This document shows positions 44,522-53,774 of a stretch of DNA of 64,000 bases, piece after piece. This stretch comes from Flammeovirga sp. OC4. GTDB taxonomy: Bacteria > Bacteroidota > Bacteroidia > Cytophagales > Flammeovirgaceae. Position numbers and translations under genes: made by a program. The notes under the pieces were generated by a model that was not told the origin of the DNA, did no database searches, and worked only from the letters and a program-made list of their open reading frames with translations. Position 1 is the stretch's first letter; every line of letters begins with the position of its first letter. Where the stretch lies: the NCBI RefSeq assembly GCF_000812565.1, contig NZ_JTAM01000023.1, forward strand, positions 61,501 through 125,500, read 5' to 3'.

Positions 44522-46738
44522 TTATTTACTTGACTTTTTACCGACTAATTTTACCGTTTTTACTAATGGTTTTGCAGCACCTAACGCTTCACTTCTTTCC
44601 GAAGGAAGAGCATTTGAAATGCTAATGTCATATTCTCCTCTCACCCATTCTTTCTCACCTTGATCGTTGAAAAGTTTGAAATCGTCAGATGATAATTCAA
44701 AAGTAAATTCTTTTGTTTCCCCTGCTTTTAAAGCAATTCTTTGGAAACCTTGAAGAATATATTGAGGAGTTAACTCTTCTTGTTTTTTAGGAGAAATATA
44801 AAGTTGTACTACATCTTCACTATCTACTTTTCCTGTATTACTTACCGTAAATGACAACTCTAAATTATCTTTCTGCTTTAAAGTAGAAGACGATAAATGA
44901 AGGTTTTCAAAAGCAAAATCAGTATACGTTAAGCCAAAACCAAAAGGGAATAATGGCTCTTCTTTCATAAACTTATACGTTCTTCCTTTCATTGAATAGT
45001 CATCATAAGACGGTAATTGAGCAATACTTTTCGGGAAAGTAATTGGTAACTTTCCTGATGGAGAAACATCACCAAATAAAATATCAGCCACTGCATTTCC
45101 GCCTTGTTCACCTGGGTACCAAATATGTAAGATGGCATCACAATGCTCTTCAATACCTTCCAATGAAACCGGACTACCACTTGCTACTACTAATACCAAA
45201 GGACCTTTTTTGCTTTCAATGATTTCCTTTACATAATTCAATTGATTTTCAGGTAGCTTTAGGTCTTTTCTATCTCCAATATTTTCAGAAGCAATCGCAT
45301 CTACTTCTTCCCCTTCCATATCAGCAGTGATACCAACCACACAAATCGTTACATCAGATTCAGCAGCTACTTTTGGCGCCCAGTTTTTAGGGTTGATATT
45401 TTTTTGGAATGGTAAAGCACCACTTCTATAATTTAACGAAGTACCCAATGAAACTTTGTCTGCAATTCCTTCCAAAATCGTCACCAAATTAGGGCTGATA
45501 CCGTAGTAGCTACCCATCAACATATCTGCTGAATTGGCGAAAGGACCTGTTACGTAAGGAACTTTAATATCTTTTGGAAGTGGCAAGACGTTGTTCTTAT
45601 TTTTCAATAAAACAATGGATTTCTGAGCCGCTTTTCTCGCTAACTCCACATGCTCAGGGGAGTGGATATTTTCTTTCGCAACGTTATAATAAGGGTGAGC
45701 ATTGTCCTTGTTAAACATACCCAATCTGAACCTTGTCTTGAAAAGTTGTACCGCACGTTGGTGAATTGTTTCTTCAGTGATTAACCCTTCCTCTACTGCT
45801 TTCGCTAATTTCAAATAAGTACGACCACAGTTCAAATTCACTCCTTCATTTAATCCTGTTGCTGCTGCTTTTGGAGCACTGTCCACATATTTCATTTTAT
45901 GGAACATACCATTGATCGCTCCACAATCTGACGTTACATAACCATCAAATCCCCAATCTTTTCTCAATACGTCATCCAATAAGAAAGTACTAGCACATGA
46001 AGGAACGCCAAAAACGGCATTGTAAGCCCCCATTACACCTTCAACTTTTCCTTCTACAACTAATGTCTCGAAAGCAGGAAGATACGTTTCGTATAAATCT
46101 TTTTGCGTAGGTCGAGCATCAAAAGTATGTCTTTGACTTTCCGGTCCTGAATGTACTGCAAAGTGTTTGGCACAAGCCGCCGTTTTTAAGATTTTATCAT
46201 CATCGCCTTGCAATCCTTTGACAAAAGACAAACCGATTCTTGAGGTTAAATAAGGATCTTCCCCATACGTTTCTTGTCCTCTACCCCAACGTGGATCTCT
46301 AAAGATATTGACATTGGGTGTCCAGAACGTCAGGCCTGCGTACTTGCTGGTATTTCCCATCGCTTGAGAGATTTTAAACTTTGCTCTTGCTTCCGTTGAA
46401 ATGGCATCTGCTACTTCAAAAACTAAAGTCGTATCGAAAGTGGCTGCCATCCCAATCCCTTGAGGGAAAATGGTCGCTTTACCATTTCTTGCAATACCGT
46501 GCAAGGCTTCATTCCACCAATCATAAGCAGGAACATTCAACCTTGGAATAGCTGGAGCACTGCTGATGAGCTGATTAATTTTTTCTTCTAGTGTCATTTG
46601 ACTAACTAGAATTTCCGCTCTCTCTTCAATGGGTAGTGATTCATCAAAATAAGAGAAGTTGATCTCTTGTGCTTGAGCGATATTTGCCCAGCAAAACAGT
46701 AATAATAATGTTAACCTATTTAATTTCATTTCATTCAT
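44522..46738 (-). CDS. GH3 beta-glycosidase, paralogue of 25298-27490
   Basis: The product is 738 aa with a signal peptide ending IAQAQ. The same three domains are present: barrel with YDWWNEALHGIARNG, FRDPRWGRGQETYGEDPYL and nucleophile Asp271 (GFDGYVTSDCGAI), alpha/beta sandwich, and fibronectin-III-like tail. It removes terminal beta-linked residues from oligosaccharides. It is the last gene of the reverse operon; its ATG overlaps the preceding sulfatase stop in TAATG, so translation is coupled. An ATG three codons in is an alternative start. High similarity to the other GH3 suggests duplication followed by division of labour. Confidence 0.93.
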   Translation of the reverse strand: MNEMKLNRLTLLLLFCWANIAQAQEINFSYFDESLPIEERAEILVSQMTLEEKINQLISSAPAIPRLNVPAYDWWNEALHGIARNGKATIFPQGIGMAATFDTTLVFEVADAISTEARAKFKISQAMGNTSKYAGLTFWTPNVNIFRDPRWGRGQETYGEDPYLTSRIGLSFVKGLQGDDDKILKTAACAKHFAVHSGPESQRHTFDARPTQKDLYETYLPAFETLVVEGKVEGVMGAYNAVFGVPSCASTFLLDDVLRKDWGFDGYVTSDCGAINGMFHKMKYVDSAPKAAATGLNEGVNLNCGRTYLKLAKAVEEGLITEETIHQRAVQLFKTRFRLGMFNKDNAHPYYNVAKENIHSPEHVELARKAAQKSIVLLKNKNNVLPLPKDIKVPYVTGPFANSADMLMGSYYGISPNLVTILEGIADKVSLGTSLNYRSGALPFQKNINPKNWAPKVAAESDVTICVVGITADMEGEEVDAIASENIGDRKDLKLPENQLNYVKEIIESKKGPLVLVVASGSPVSLEGIEEHCDAILHIWYPGEQGGNAVADILFGDVSPSGKLPITFPKSIAQLPSYDDYSMKGRTYKFMKEEPLFPFGFGLTYTDFAFENLHLSSSTLKQKDNLELSFTVSNTGKVDSEDVVQLYISPKKQEELTPQYILQGFQRIALKAGETKEFTFELSSDDFKLFNDQGEKEWVRGEYDISISNALPSERSEALGAAKPLVKTVKLVGKKSSK

Positions 46739-48285
46739 TATTTAACAATTAAAGCCGAGTGATAGTAATCCCAAAAGTCAAAACCATACTCTACTTTTTC
46801 CTTATAATCTTCTTCTTTTTGAGCAACCTTTATCATTTCAGATTGCATTTGTTTTATTCTTTCTTGATGTTCTGGGAAAAAAGATAAATCTTGTGTTTCC
46901 CATGGATCGTTCTTTACATGAAACAGTTGTGTCACTCTTGATCCTCTAACAGAATGACCGTCTTTTTTTGTAAAATCGGGCGCTCTAACATACTCAATCA
47001 ATTTATAATCCCCTTTTCTATATGCTCTTTGGAACTGACGATAGGCATGATAAGTATAGTCTCTAATTTGCTCTTTCTGATTATTGATAACAGGAAGTAA
47101 ACTTTTCCCTTTTACAGAAGCAGGAATTTTTACTTTAGCAAGGTCACAAATCGTAGGATAGATATCATGTGTATAGCATAAAGCCGATTTTCTTTGCGGT
47201 TGCTTAATCGCTCCACCTCCAATAATCAACGGAATATGAAGGCCGTCTTCATCGTATACATTTTGTTTTCCCATCAGACCGTGATTTCCTACTGCTAAAC
47301 CACTATCTCCTGCTAAAACTATAATCGTATTTTCATATTGACCGCTTGCCTTGAGTGAAGCGATTACCTTTCCGATCTGTTCGTCCAAATGAGTAATAAT
47401 AGCATAGTAATCTGAAAGTTCCTTTTGAGAAACTTCCTTTGTTCTTGGCCAAGCAGCTAGGGCTTCGTCTCTTAAATACATATGCCCATTATCAAAAGGA
47501 TGTTGGGGCATATAAGAAGGAGGAAGCTCAATTTTATCTTCAGGGTATTTCTTTTTAAATCGCTTAGGGGCTTGTCGTGGATCATGAGGCGCATGAAATG
47601 CCAAATACATAAAGAAGGGGTTTTCTTCTTTGTAATTTTCGATAAAATCAATGGCATCCTCCGCAAAAATCTCTGAGGTATGAGGACCATTTTCTTCCGT
47701 TCCAAAAGGACCTCTTTCACGTTTTTCAGCTGTAAACGATTCCTTTACTCTATTTTGCTTTTTATCATAAGAAATAAGGTAAGCATCACTTTTAGGGTAC
47801 TTCCCTTGATCATTCCATTGCCAAAGCGGCATTCTGTAATGATCGACCAAATAAGCACCCAATCCCATCACTTGTCCGCCGGAATCAAAAGCTCTGGAAA
47901 CAGATGCTTTGTCTTGATGCCACTTCCCTACAATGTGGGAATGATAGCCTGCATCGTGAAAAGCCTCAGCAATAGTAGTATGCTCTTTTGGGATTTTATG
48001 CCCAGCACCTTTTAAATGAAAAAGAGGTCGACCTGACAGCAACATGGCTCGACTAGGAATACAAGTTGCTCCCGCAAAAGAACCCATCAAATAAGCATTA
48101 TCGAAAACGACTCCTTCCTCGGATAACTTATCCATATTGGGCGTTTCTACCGCTTGTCCACCTAATGCATGAATACCACTATAGCGATGATCATCCGTAT
48201 AGATCAAGACCACATTAGGTTGTTGTGCCCATACCTTCGGGACAAAAACGAGTAATAGTAATAAGAGTTTATAGTTCATTTTCAT
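46738..48285 (-). CDS. exported S1-family sulfatase
   Basis: The ATG at 48285 is preferred to the TTG at 48300, and a GAGG stretch precedes it. The product is 515 aa with signal peptide ending KVWAQ. The formylglycine motif is Cys75-Ile-Pro-Ser-Arg (ATCIPSRAMLLSGRP). Metal ligands lie in VLIYTDDHRYSG and VLAGDSGLAVGNHG, and HIVGKWHQDK carries the active-site Lys/His. The ASP-box of the usual SDNG motif is GDSG here. The start overlaps the GH28 stop by 17 bp. It probably acts on an intermediate released by the GH28 or GH2 partner. Confidence 0.91.
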   Translation of the reverse strand: MKMNYKLLLLLLVFVPKVWAQQPNVVLIYTDDHRYSGIHALGGQAVETPNMDKLSEEGVVFDNAYLMGSFAGATCIPSRAMLLSGRPLFHLKGAGHKIPKEHTTIAEAFHDAGYHSHIVGKWHQDKASVSRAFDSGGQVMGLGAYLVDHYRMPLWQWNDQGKYPKSDAYLISYDKKQNRVKESFTAEKRERGPFGTEENGPHTSEIFAEDAIDFIENYKEENPFFMYLAFHAPHDPRQAPKRFKKKYPEDKIELPPSYMPQHPFDNGHMYLRDEALAAWPRTKEVSQKELSDYYAIITHLDEQIGKVIASLKASGQYENTIIVLAGDSGLAVGNHGLMGKQNVYDEDGLHIPLIIGGGAIKQPQRKSALCYTHDIYPTICDLAKVKIPASVKGKSLLPVINNQKEQIRDYTYHAYRQFQRAYRKGDYKLIEYVRAPDFTKKDGHSVRGSRVTQLFHVKNDPWETQDLSFFPEHQERIKQMQSEMIKVAQKEEDYKEKVEYGFDFWDYYHSALIVK

Positions 48286-49720
48286 CCTCTGATTTTGCAA
48301 AATGAATAAATACTTTTTCGTTGTTTAACTTTAAGTTTTTAGATGTATTTGAAATTACATTATCAAACAAAATTGGATACCTCTGATCATTACCATCTTG
48401 ATGAAAGTGAAGATTTTTGATCGTGATATTTTTGATATTCCTAGCATACATTCCATAAGCCGGTAAAACACCAAATGGGATATACTCTGGATATTTCGTC
48501 TCTAACGTTGGCACCTCATTATTTTTATCCTCTTTCTTTCCTGCCGACTCCATTTTGATTTCGATTTTCTCCATTCTGAAATTCTCAATCCTATGTTGGT
48601 CAGTACCTGTCATCAAAATGCCACTCGGCGAAGCTACTCTAGTCTTATTTGCCGGTAACACCTCAGCATAAATATTCTTCAAAAGGATGTTTTTCATGCT
48701 GCCTACTTGCTCTTTTGGGGCATTTCTATAGGTTCTTAAACGCTCACCCAAACGAACAAAAATAGGCATATCCACACCGTACATTTTGATATCTTCAATG
48801 ACAATGTTTTCAATGTTGGCTCCGTCTACACTTAAGATTTTGATACCACCACCCAATGTTTCATTGATCGTACAATCGTGAATATGAATGTCTTTAAAAT
48901 CACCCATTGACTCTGTTCCGAACTTAATTGCTCCCCAATCACTTTTGAGGGTACAGTTTTCTACTTCTACATTTTGAGTCGGTAATGGGCTTGTTGCCTT
49001 GATACATACGGCATCATCTCCAGCATCAATATTTGAATCTTTAATAAAAATATCTGTACTCGAATCAATATCAATTCCATCATTATTTCGGTGTGCATGA
49101 CTGTATATTTTAATACCTTCTACCACTGCATTTTTACATTGGAAAAAGTGTAGCGTCCATGCTGAAGACTGTCGCAGAGTAATTTGACTGACATTGACAT
49201 CTTCACACCCGACCAATCGAATCAAGAACGGGCGATCCGCTATCAAAGGTTTTCTTTTTTCCTTTAAAACACCCAATTTCTCCAAAGTAGCGTTCATGTT
49301 TTTATACAAAAACATTTTACCCTGCCCGTCAATTATTCCTTTACCATAAATCGCTATGCCTTTTGCTTTCTCAGCACCAATCAAACATTTTCCTCTTGGC
49401 TGACCTGTGGCATCTACAAAAGGAGCAATACTTTTATAATCCATCGGATTTTCACTTCCTATGATTTTTGCTCCTTCTGTAACCCATAGTTTTACATTAT
49501 CTTTTAGAAAAATTGTCCCAATTTTGAATATTCCTTCTCCAACTCTCACTGTTCCTCCACCTTCTTTTGCACAAGCATCTATCGCTTGTTGAAATGATGT
49601 AGTATTGAGCGTAGTGCTATCTCCTACTGCCCCAAAATCAGTGACATTTACGACTGAATTTTGAGCCCATAGTGAGGTAGTTAGTAAGTAAGCGATCAAA
49701 AAGAGGACATTTAGTTTCAT
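48269..49720 (-). CDS. GH28-like right-handed beta-helix glycosidase
   Basis: The product is 483 aa with signal peptide ending LWAQ. The entry motif VTDFGAVGDSTTLNTTSFQQ and repeated helix turns are typical of GH28/pectate-lyase-fold proteins. Catalytic Asp candidates are in HRNNDGIDID and DAGDDAVCIK, matching the NTD and DD motifs. The GHG motif of polygalacturonases is replaced by DWGAIKFGTE, and RIK is not obvious, so it is a diverged member, as in exo-acting or non-pectin enzymes. Substrate is uncertain: a sulfated algal galactan or uronate is likely from context. It is second in the reverse operon, 16 bp after GH2. Confidence 0.8.
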   Translation of the reverse strand: MKLNVLFLIAYLLTTSLWAQNSVVNVTDFGAVGDSTTLNTTSFQQAIDACAKEGGGTVRVGEGIFKIGTIFLKDNVKLWVTEGAKIIGSENPMDYKSIAPFVDATGQPRGKCLIGAEKAKGIAIYGKGIIDGQGKMFLYKNMNATLEKLGVLKEKRKPLIADRPFLIRLVGCEDVNVSQITLRQSSAWTLHFFQCKNAVVEGIKIYSHAHRNNDGIDIDSSTDIFIKDSNIDAGDDAVCIKATSPLPTQNVEVENCTLKSDWGAIKFGTESMGDFKDIHIHDCTINETLGGGIKILSVDGANIENIVIEDIKMYGVDMPIFVRLGERLRTYRNAPKEQVGSMKNILLKNIYAEVLPANKTRVASPSGILMTGTDQHRIENFRMEKIEIKMESAGKKEDKNNEVPTLETKYPEYIPFGVLPAYGMYARNIKNITIKNLHFHQDGNDQRYPILFDNVISNTSKNLKLNNEKVFIHFAKSEDENEL

Positions 49721-49736
49721 ACTTTTATATAATTTA

Positions 49737-52268
49737 TTATTTAGATGATTTTAGCGTAATTGTTTGCTGAGGATACCCTTCCACCTTTGCTGTCACTTTA
49801 ATATCGCCTGCCTTTTTAGTGGTCTGAATGATAGTCAATGCTCTACCTTTTGAAGTCATAAGTTGATTGGATTGGAAATCTTGAATATTAGTCCAAGCAC
49901 CATTATCAACACCTAAGAGTTTAGCATTTCCTTCCACTTCAAAAGTGACTTTTACATCTTCTGTTTTTACAGGATTACCCTCTTTGTCTTCCAATTGGAA
50001 AACAATATGGGAAACATCATAGGCATCTGCTTTCAACTGTTTTTTATCTGCTGCAATTGAAAACTTCGATGGTTTTCCAGCTGATTTAAGTTTTGTGATC
50101 GTTTCTTCTTTCCCCAACTTTGCTCTAGCCACCAATTCTCCCTCTTCATAAGGAACAACCCAACGCATAATTCTACCTGGGCTGTCTGACATACTTCTAT
50201 AACCCAACGATTTGCCATTCAATAACAGCTCAACGGTAGCATAGTTAGAAGTCACTTCCACCAATACTTTTTCTCCTTTTTTGTAGTTCCAATGCCAGTT
50301 GCTATTTCTCCATTTGTATGACTTTTTTGATTTAGCAACAGGAAGACCTGACATAGGGTGTGCTTTAAAACCTGACTCCTTCAATGGTAAAGTACCAATA
50401 GAAATGTGTGGTTCATCTTTCCAAATACTCTTGAAATAATTCCAGCCCGTCACTTTGAAACCTGCTAAATCAAGCATATCTCCCCAAGCACTTTTTTCGG
50501 GCCAACGCTCATTTCTTTCACCGATATAATCAATACCTGTCCACATGAAAATACTGAATACACCAGGATATTCTAATACCTGTTTCCAATCATCCCATGT
50601 CCCGGGACACTCATTGGTCGTCACTTGAGTATTTGGGAAATATTTTTTAGCCCAAGGGAAAATCACATTTCTATAGCTATAACCCGGTATATCTACTGCA
50701 TCTGCATATCCACTCACATGACTGACTTGAGGAATAATCAAGTTGGCTGTTGTAGGACGAGTGTCATCCATTTCTTTCACCCAATCGTTTAATTTTTTGG
50801 CTGTTTCTGCAAGAATGTAATCTCCTTTCTCCCAATTGTCATAACGCTCCTTCAATTCTTTGGCGGTAAACATCGGAGGCTTACCAAAGAAGCCTTTTTG
50901 TTTATTTGGATTTTTAGGGTCAGTATAGAATCCTGTAATATATCTATAATGTAAATATGTCCACTCTATCTCATTACCAATACTCCATTGGAATACAGAC
51001 GGATGGTTTCTATCTCTTAGCATCGTACGTTGCAAATCACTCTTTGCCCACTTTTGGAAGTGTTCATCATAACCTCTTGTCGCATAATCTGAATGACGAT
51101 CATGAAAATTCTGACGTTTGTCTTTAGGATAATCAAATTCATCAAATAATTCATGCTGTACCAAGAAACCCATTCGGTCACAAAGGTCTAAGAACTCTTT
51201 CGAAAACGGATTATGAGAAGTACGGATCGCATTGACTCCACCCTCTTTTAATAGTTTCAATCTACGTTCCCAAACGCCCAATGGAACTGCTGTTCCAACT
51301 AAACCAGCATCATGGTGCAGACATACTCCTTTTACTAAAGTATTTTTTCCATTCAAGTAAAAACCTTCATTGACTTTAAATTCAATTGTACGAATACCGA
51401 AAGGGGTATTGTATTCATCCACCACTTTTCCATTGACTTTCAATTGCGTTAAAGCATTGTAAAGAACAGGTGTATCCGGCGACCACAACTTTGGTGATTT
51501 TACAATGAAATCTTGATTGATTTTGTTTTTTTGATTTGAGCCTAATGCTTGAGTAGAACTCACCGTTGTAACTTCTTTCCCAAAAGCATCGACAATACTT
51601 GTCGTAATTTCTACATTTTGAGTAGTAGTATGATTATTTTCTAATTGAATTTGAAGTTGGACTTTGGCTGCGTCCTCTGTGACTTCAGGAGTAGTGATAA
51701 ATGTCCCCCAAATTGGAATGTGTAATTTATCTATGGTCACTAATTTTACATTTCTATAAATGCCACTTCCCGTATACCATCTACTATCAGCAAAACGAGA
51801 ATGATCTACATGAACTGTAATAATATTTTCTTTATCATCTTCATGTAGGTAAGAGGATAGGTCATAATAAATAGGCGAATAACCGTAAGGGTTTACTCCT
51901 AACTTTTTACCATTGATCCAAAAAGTGGCGTTATTATACACACCATCAAAAAGGATAAATACATTTTTAGTTTTTAGATCTACTGGCGTTTTAAAATGTT
52001 TTTGATACATCCCTACGCCACCGGGTAAATACCCCACACATCCTTCTAAAGTTGAGTCAAAAGAAGCTTCCACGCTCCAATCATGAGGGAGTCTGATGTC
52101 CCTCCAATCTTGATCCGATAAAGGCACTTGCGTTGGTGGTAAAGTATCTTCCACTAACGTAAATTTCCAATCAAAATTGAAATCTATCTCCCGTTCAAAG
52201 TTTGTTCGTTGTTGGGAGCATGACATAAGCCATAATCCCATAATAAGTAGTAATAACCTTCTCTTCAT
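49737..52268 (-). CDS. GH2 beta-galactosidase-like lipoprotein, paralogue of 30662-33157
   Basis: The product is 843 aa. The lipoprotein signal ends in LMSC. Jelly-roll (LPHDWSVEASFDST, WYTGSGIYRNV) and Ig-like domains precede the barrel, with VKGVCLHHDAGLVGT, AIRTSHNPFSKE, acid/base Glu in FQWSIGNEIEW and nucleophile Glu in TTNECPGTWDDW. C-terminal sandwich domains follow (about 640-843). It cleaves terminal beta-linked galactose or derivatives. It is the first gene of the operon GH2-GH28-sulfatase-GH3. Confidence 0.92.
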   Translation of the reverse strand: MKRRLLLLIMGLWLMSCSQQRTNFEREIDFNFDWKFTLVEDTLPPTQVPLSDQDWRDIRLPHDWSVEASFDSTLEGCVGYLPGGVGMYQKHFKTPVDLKTKNVFILFDGVYNNATFWINGKKLGVNPYGYSPIYYDLSSYLHEDDKENIITVHVDHSRFADSRWYTGSGIYRNVKLVTIDKLHIPIWGTFITTPEVTEDAAKVQLQIQLENNHTTTQNVEITTSIVDAFGKEVTTVSSTQALGSNQKNKINQDFIVKSPKLWSPDTPVLYNALTQLKVNGKVVDEYNTPFGIRTIEFKVNEGFYLNGKNTLVKGVCLHHDAGLVGTAVPLGVWERRLKLLKEGGVNAIRTSHNPFSKEFLDLCDRMGFLVQHELFDEFDYPKDKRQNFHDRHSDYATRGYDEHFQKWAKSDLQRTMLRDRNHPSVFQWSIGNEIEWTYLHYRYITGFYTDPKNPNKQKGFFGKPPMFTAKELKERYDNWEKGDYILAETAKKLNDWVKEMDDTRPTTANLIIPQVSHVSGYADAVDIPGYSYRNVIFPWAKKYFPNTQVTTNECPGTWDDWKQVLEYPGVFSIFMWTGIDYIGERNERWPEKSAWGDMLDLAGFKVTGWNYFKSIWKDEPHISIGTLPLKESGFKAHPMSGLPVAKSKKSYKWRNSNWHWNYKKGEKVLVEVTSNYATVELLLNGKSLGYRSMSDSPGRIMRWVVPYEEGELVARAKLGKEETITKLKSAGKPSKFSIAADKKQLKADAYDVSHIVFQLEDKEGNPVKTEDVKVTFEVEGNAKLLGVDNGAWTNIQDFQSNQLMTSKGRALTIIQTTKKAGDIKVTAKVEGYPQQTITLKSSK

Positions 52269-52364
52269 TTCTGTTGTTCTTAATGTCTAGTTTTAAACAA
52301 AGAAATAAAGGAAACGCAAGATAGGCCGTTTAAATTATATCAAATCGGAAGATTATAAATTTAT

Positions 52365-52392
52365 CCCCCTTATAATGATTTTTTTCAACCCC
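52365..52392. promoter_or_regulatory. C-rich operator-like motif, site D (weak)
   Basis: CCCCC (52365-52369) and TTTTTCAACCCC (52381-52392) lie 24 bp apart, 97 bp upstream of the reverse-strand GH2 operon. The right half matches site G. Orientation is opposite to the gene, so the role is tentative. Confidence 0.3.
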
Positions 52393-52437
52393 TTGTCTAA
52401 AAAAAGAAACACACAATCAAGTCATTAAACACAACAC

Positions 52438-52797
52438 TTATCCTCTTTTCATATACTCCCTATTGACTCTATAATACTCTCTCCAATCAATACCGAGGTA
52501 TTTTGTGATCTTTTGCGTTGTTTCTTGTTGGATTGATCTCACCAACATCGCCGTTTCTTCTGCGGTTAAAGTCCCCTCTTTTTTTCTTTTAAAATAGTAT
52601 GATCTAAAGGCTAAAAAATTAAGATAGTAGTCGTAAATATGTTTCTTTTGAGACTCCGAAAGATTCCATTCTTTGCTGGCAAAATCAATGTAATGCTGTG
52701 CACTTTTTTGAACCCATTCTCCGGGAGTTGGTACCGACTGAGCAAAGGATAAATTAGAGATTAGAAATAGGGCAAATAGGATAATAATCTTTTTCAT
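52438..52797 (-). CDS. small secreted helical protein, paralogue 1
   Basis: The product is 119 aa with a signal peptide (MKKIIILFALFLIS to SFAQ). The mature part starts VPTPGEWVQKSAQHYIDFAS and contains KEWNLSESQKKHIYDYYLNF, then a basic helix and KYLGIDWREYYRVN. The protein at 53394-53762 shares the same frame features (PxPGxW, KEWNLxExQ, RSxxxxxKKxGxLT, KYLxIxWxEYYRVN), so they form a two-member family. It is probably a periplasmic helical protein of the general CpxP/Spy-like size class, without a firm match. No function is assigned. Confidence 0.7.
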   Translation of the reverse strand: MKKIIILFALFLISNLSFAQSVPTPGEWVQKSAQHYIDFASKEWNLSESQKKHIYDYYLNFLAFRSYYFKRKKEGTLTAEETAMLVRSIQQETTQKITKYLGIDWREYYRVNREYMKRG

Positions 52798-53110
52798 AAT
52801 TTAGTTAATTTATTGATTCCAATGAGAGTATAATTTAGAATGCTTTAGTGAAAATAGTGTTTTGATGAGCGTTAGCCACTACACAAATCAAAGGGGAAAG
52901 AATATTGATTATTACTATCTACGAATTACTATAAAACTCTACAATAATTCTTTTCATCCTATGAGTGTGTAGTAAGCCACGCCTCTCAAAATACTTGGGT
53001 AAAGTTTTTGATGAGTTTGAGATTCGTAAACTAAGTTATTACGAACTTTTCATGTTGATTCATAAAGTGATACTCTTTACTTCATTGCATTGAAGTCCTT
53101 CGTCTTTTAA

Positions 53111-53288
53111 TTCTTCCATCGGCATTGAAGGGAAAAGCGTTAAGAATTTTATGCATTGAGACGTTAAAAATGATTTTGCTGTTTGAGTGCAGCGAGTTTA
53201 AAATCATTTAGGCTCAATACATAAAATTTAGCTTTTGACTTCTAAACCTAGATTTTTTGCTTCGTTTTTCATCAATGGAAAAATGAAG
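53111..53288. repeat. dispersed structured repeat, copy R3 (partial)
   Basis: It begins TTCTTCCATCGGCATTGAAG and continues through GGAAAAGCGTTAAGAATTTT, the central AAAATGATTTTGC/GTTTAAAATCATTT stem and the end stem CTTCGTTTTTC/GAAAAATGAAG (53260-53288). The GAAATC end present in R1, R2 and R4 is missing. Orientation is as in R2. It sits between the two small paralogous genes. Confidence 0.78.
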
Positions 53289-53393
53289 AAGATAGAAGCT
53301 TGGAAGTAGAATCTTAAAAGCTTGTAAAATGCTATCCTATTATACATGAATAACAAAAACCTAGTTTACAATTCTTCACTCTTCAAAAGCTTG

Positions 53394-53762
53394 TTATTTA
53401 CCTTTTCTGCTTTCATCAAAAGCTTTATTTACTCTGTAATACTCTTTCCACTTAATGTCTAAGTATTTTGTAAACTTTTGAGAAATATCTTTTTGAATAG
53501 CTTGTACTTGAGTTTTCACTTCATCTTGTGTTAGTTTACCCGCTTTCTTCTGTTGATATACATGTGAACGTCTAGCAATAAAATCTAAACGGTAACCGTA
53601 AATCACCTCTTGTTGCTCTTCTGTAAGGTTCCACTCTTTAGTAGCAAACTCTACATACTTCTCCGCATTCTTCTTCGCCCAATTTCCTGGGGCTGGTACA
53701 TCTTGAGCAAATGATACGAGTGACATCAATACTATTACTGATAATGCAATAATCTTTTTCAT
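53394..53762 (-). CDS. small secreted helical protein, paralogue 2
   Basis: The product is 122 aa with signal peptide (MKKIIALSVIVLMS to SFAQ) and mature start DVPAPGNWAKKNAEKYVEFA. Conserved features shared with the 52438-52797 protein run along its whole length, including KEWNLTEEQQEVIYGYRLDF and KYLDIKWKEYYRVN. It starts 12 bp after the DUF5060-type hydrolase stop and is therefore the last gene of that operon, while its paralogue stands alone past a dispersed repeat. Periplasmic; function unknown. Confidence 0.7.
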   Translation of the reverse strand: MKKIIALSVIVLMSLVSFAQDVPAPGNWAKKNAEKYVEFATKEWNLTEEQQEVIYGYRLDFIARRSHVYQQKKAGKLTQDEVKTQVQAIQKDISQKFTKYLDIKWKEYYRVNKAFDESRKGK

Positions 53763-53774
53763 AATTTACACTGT

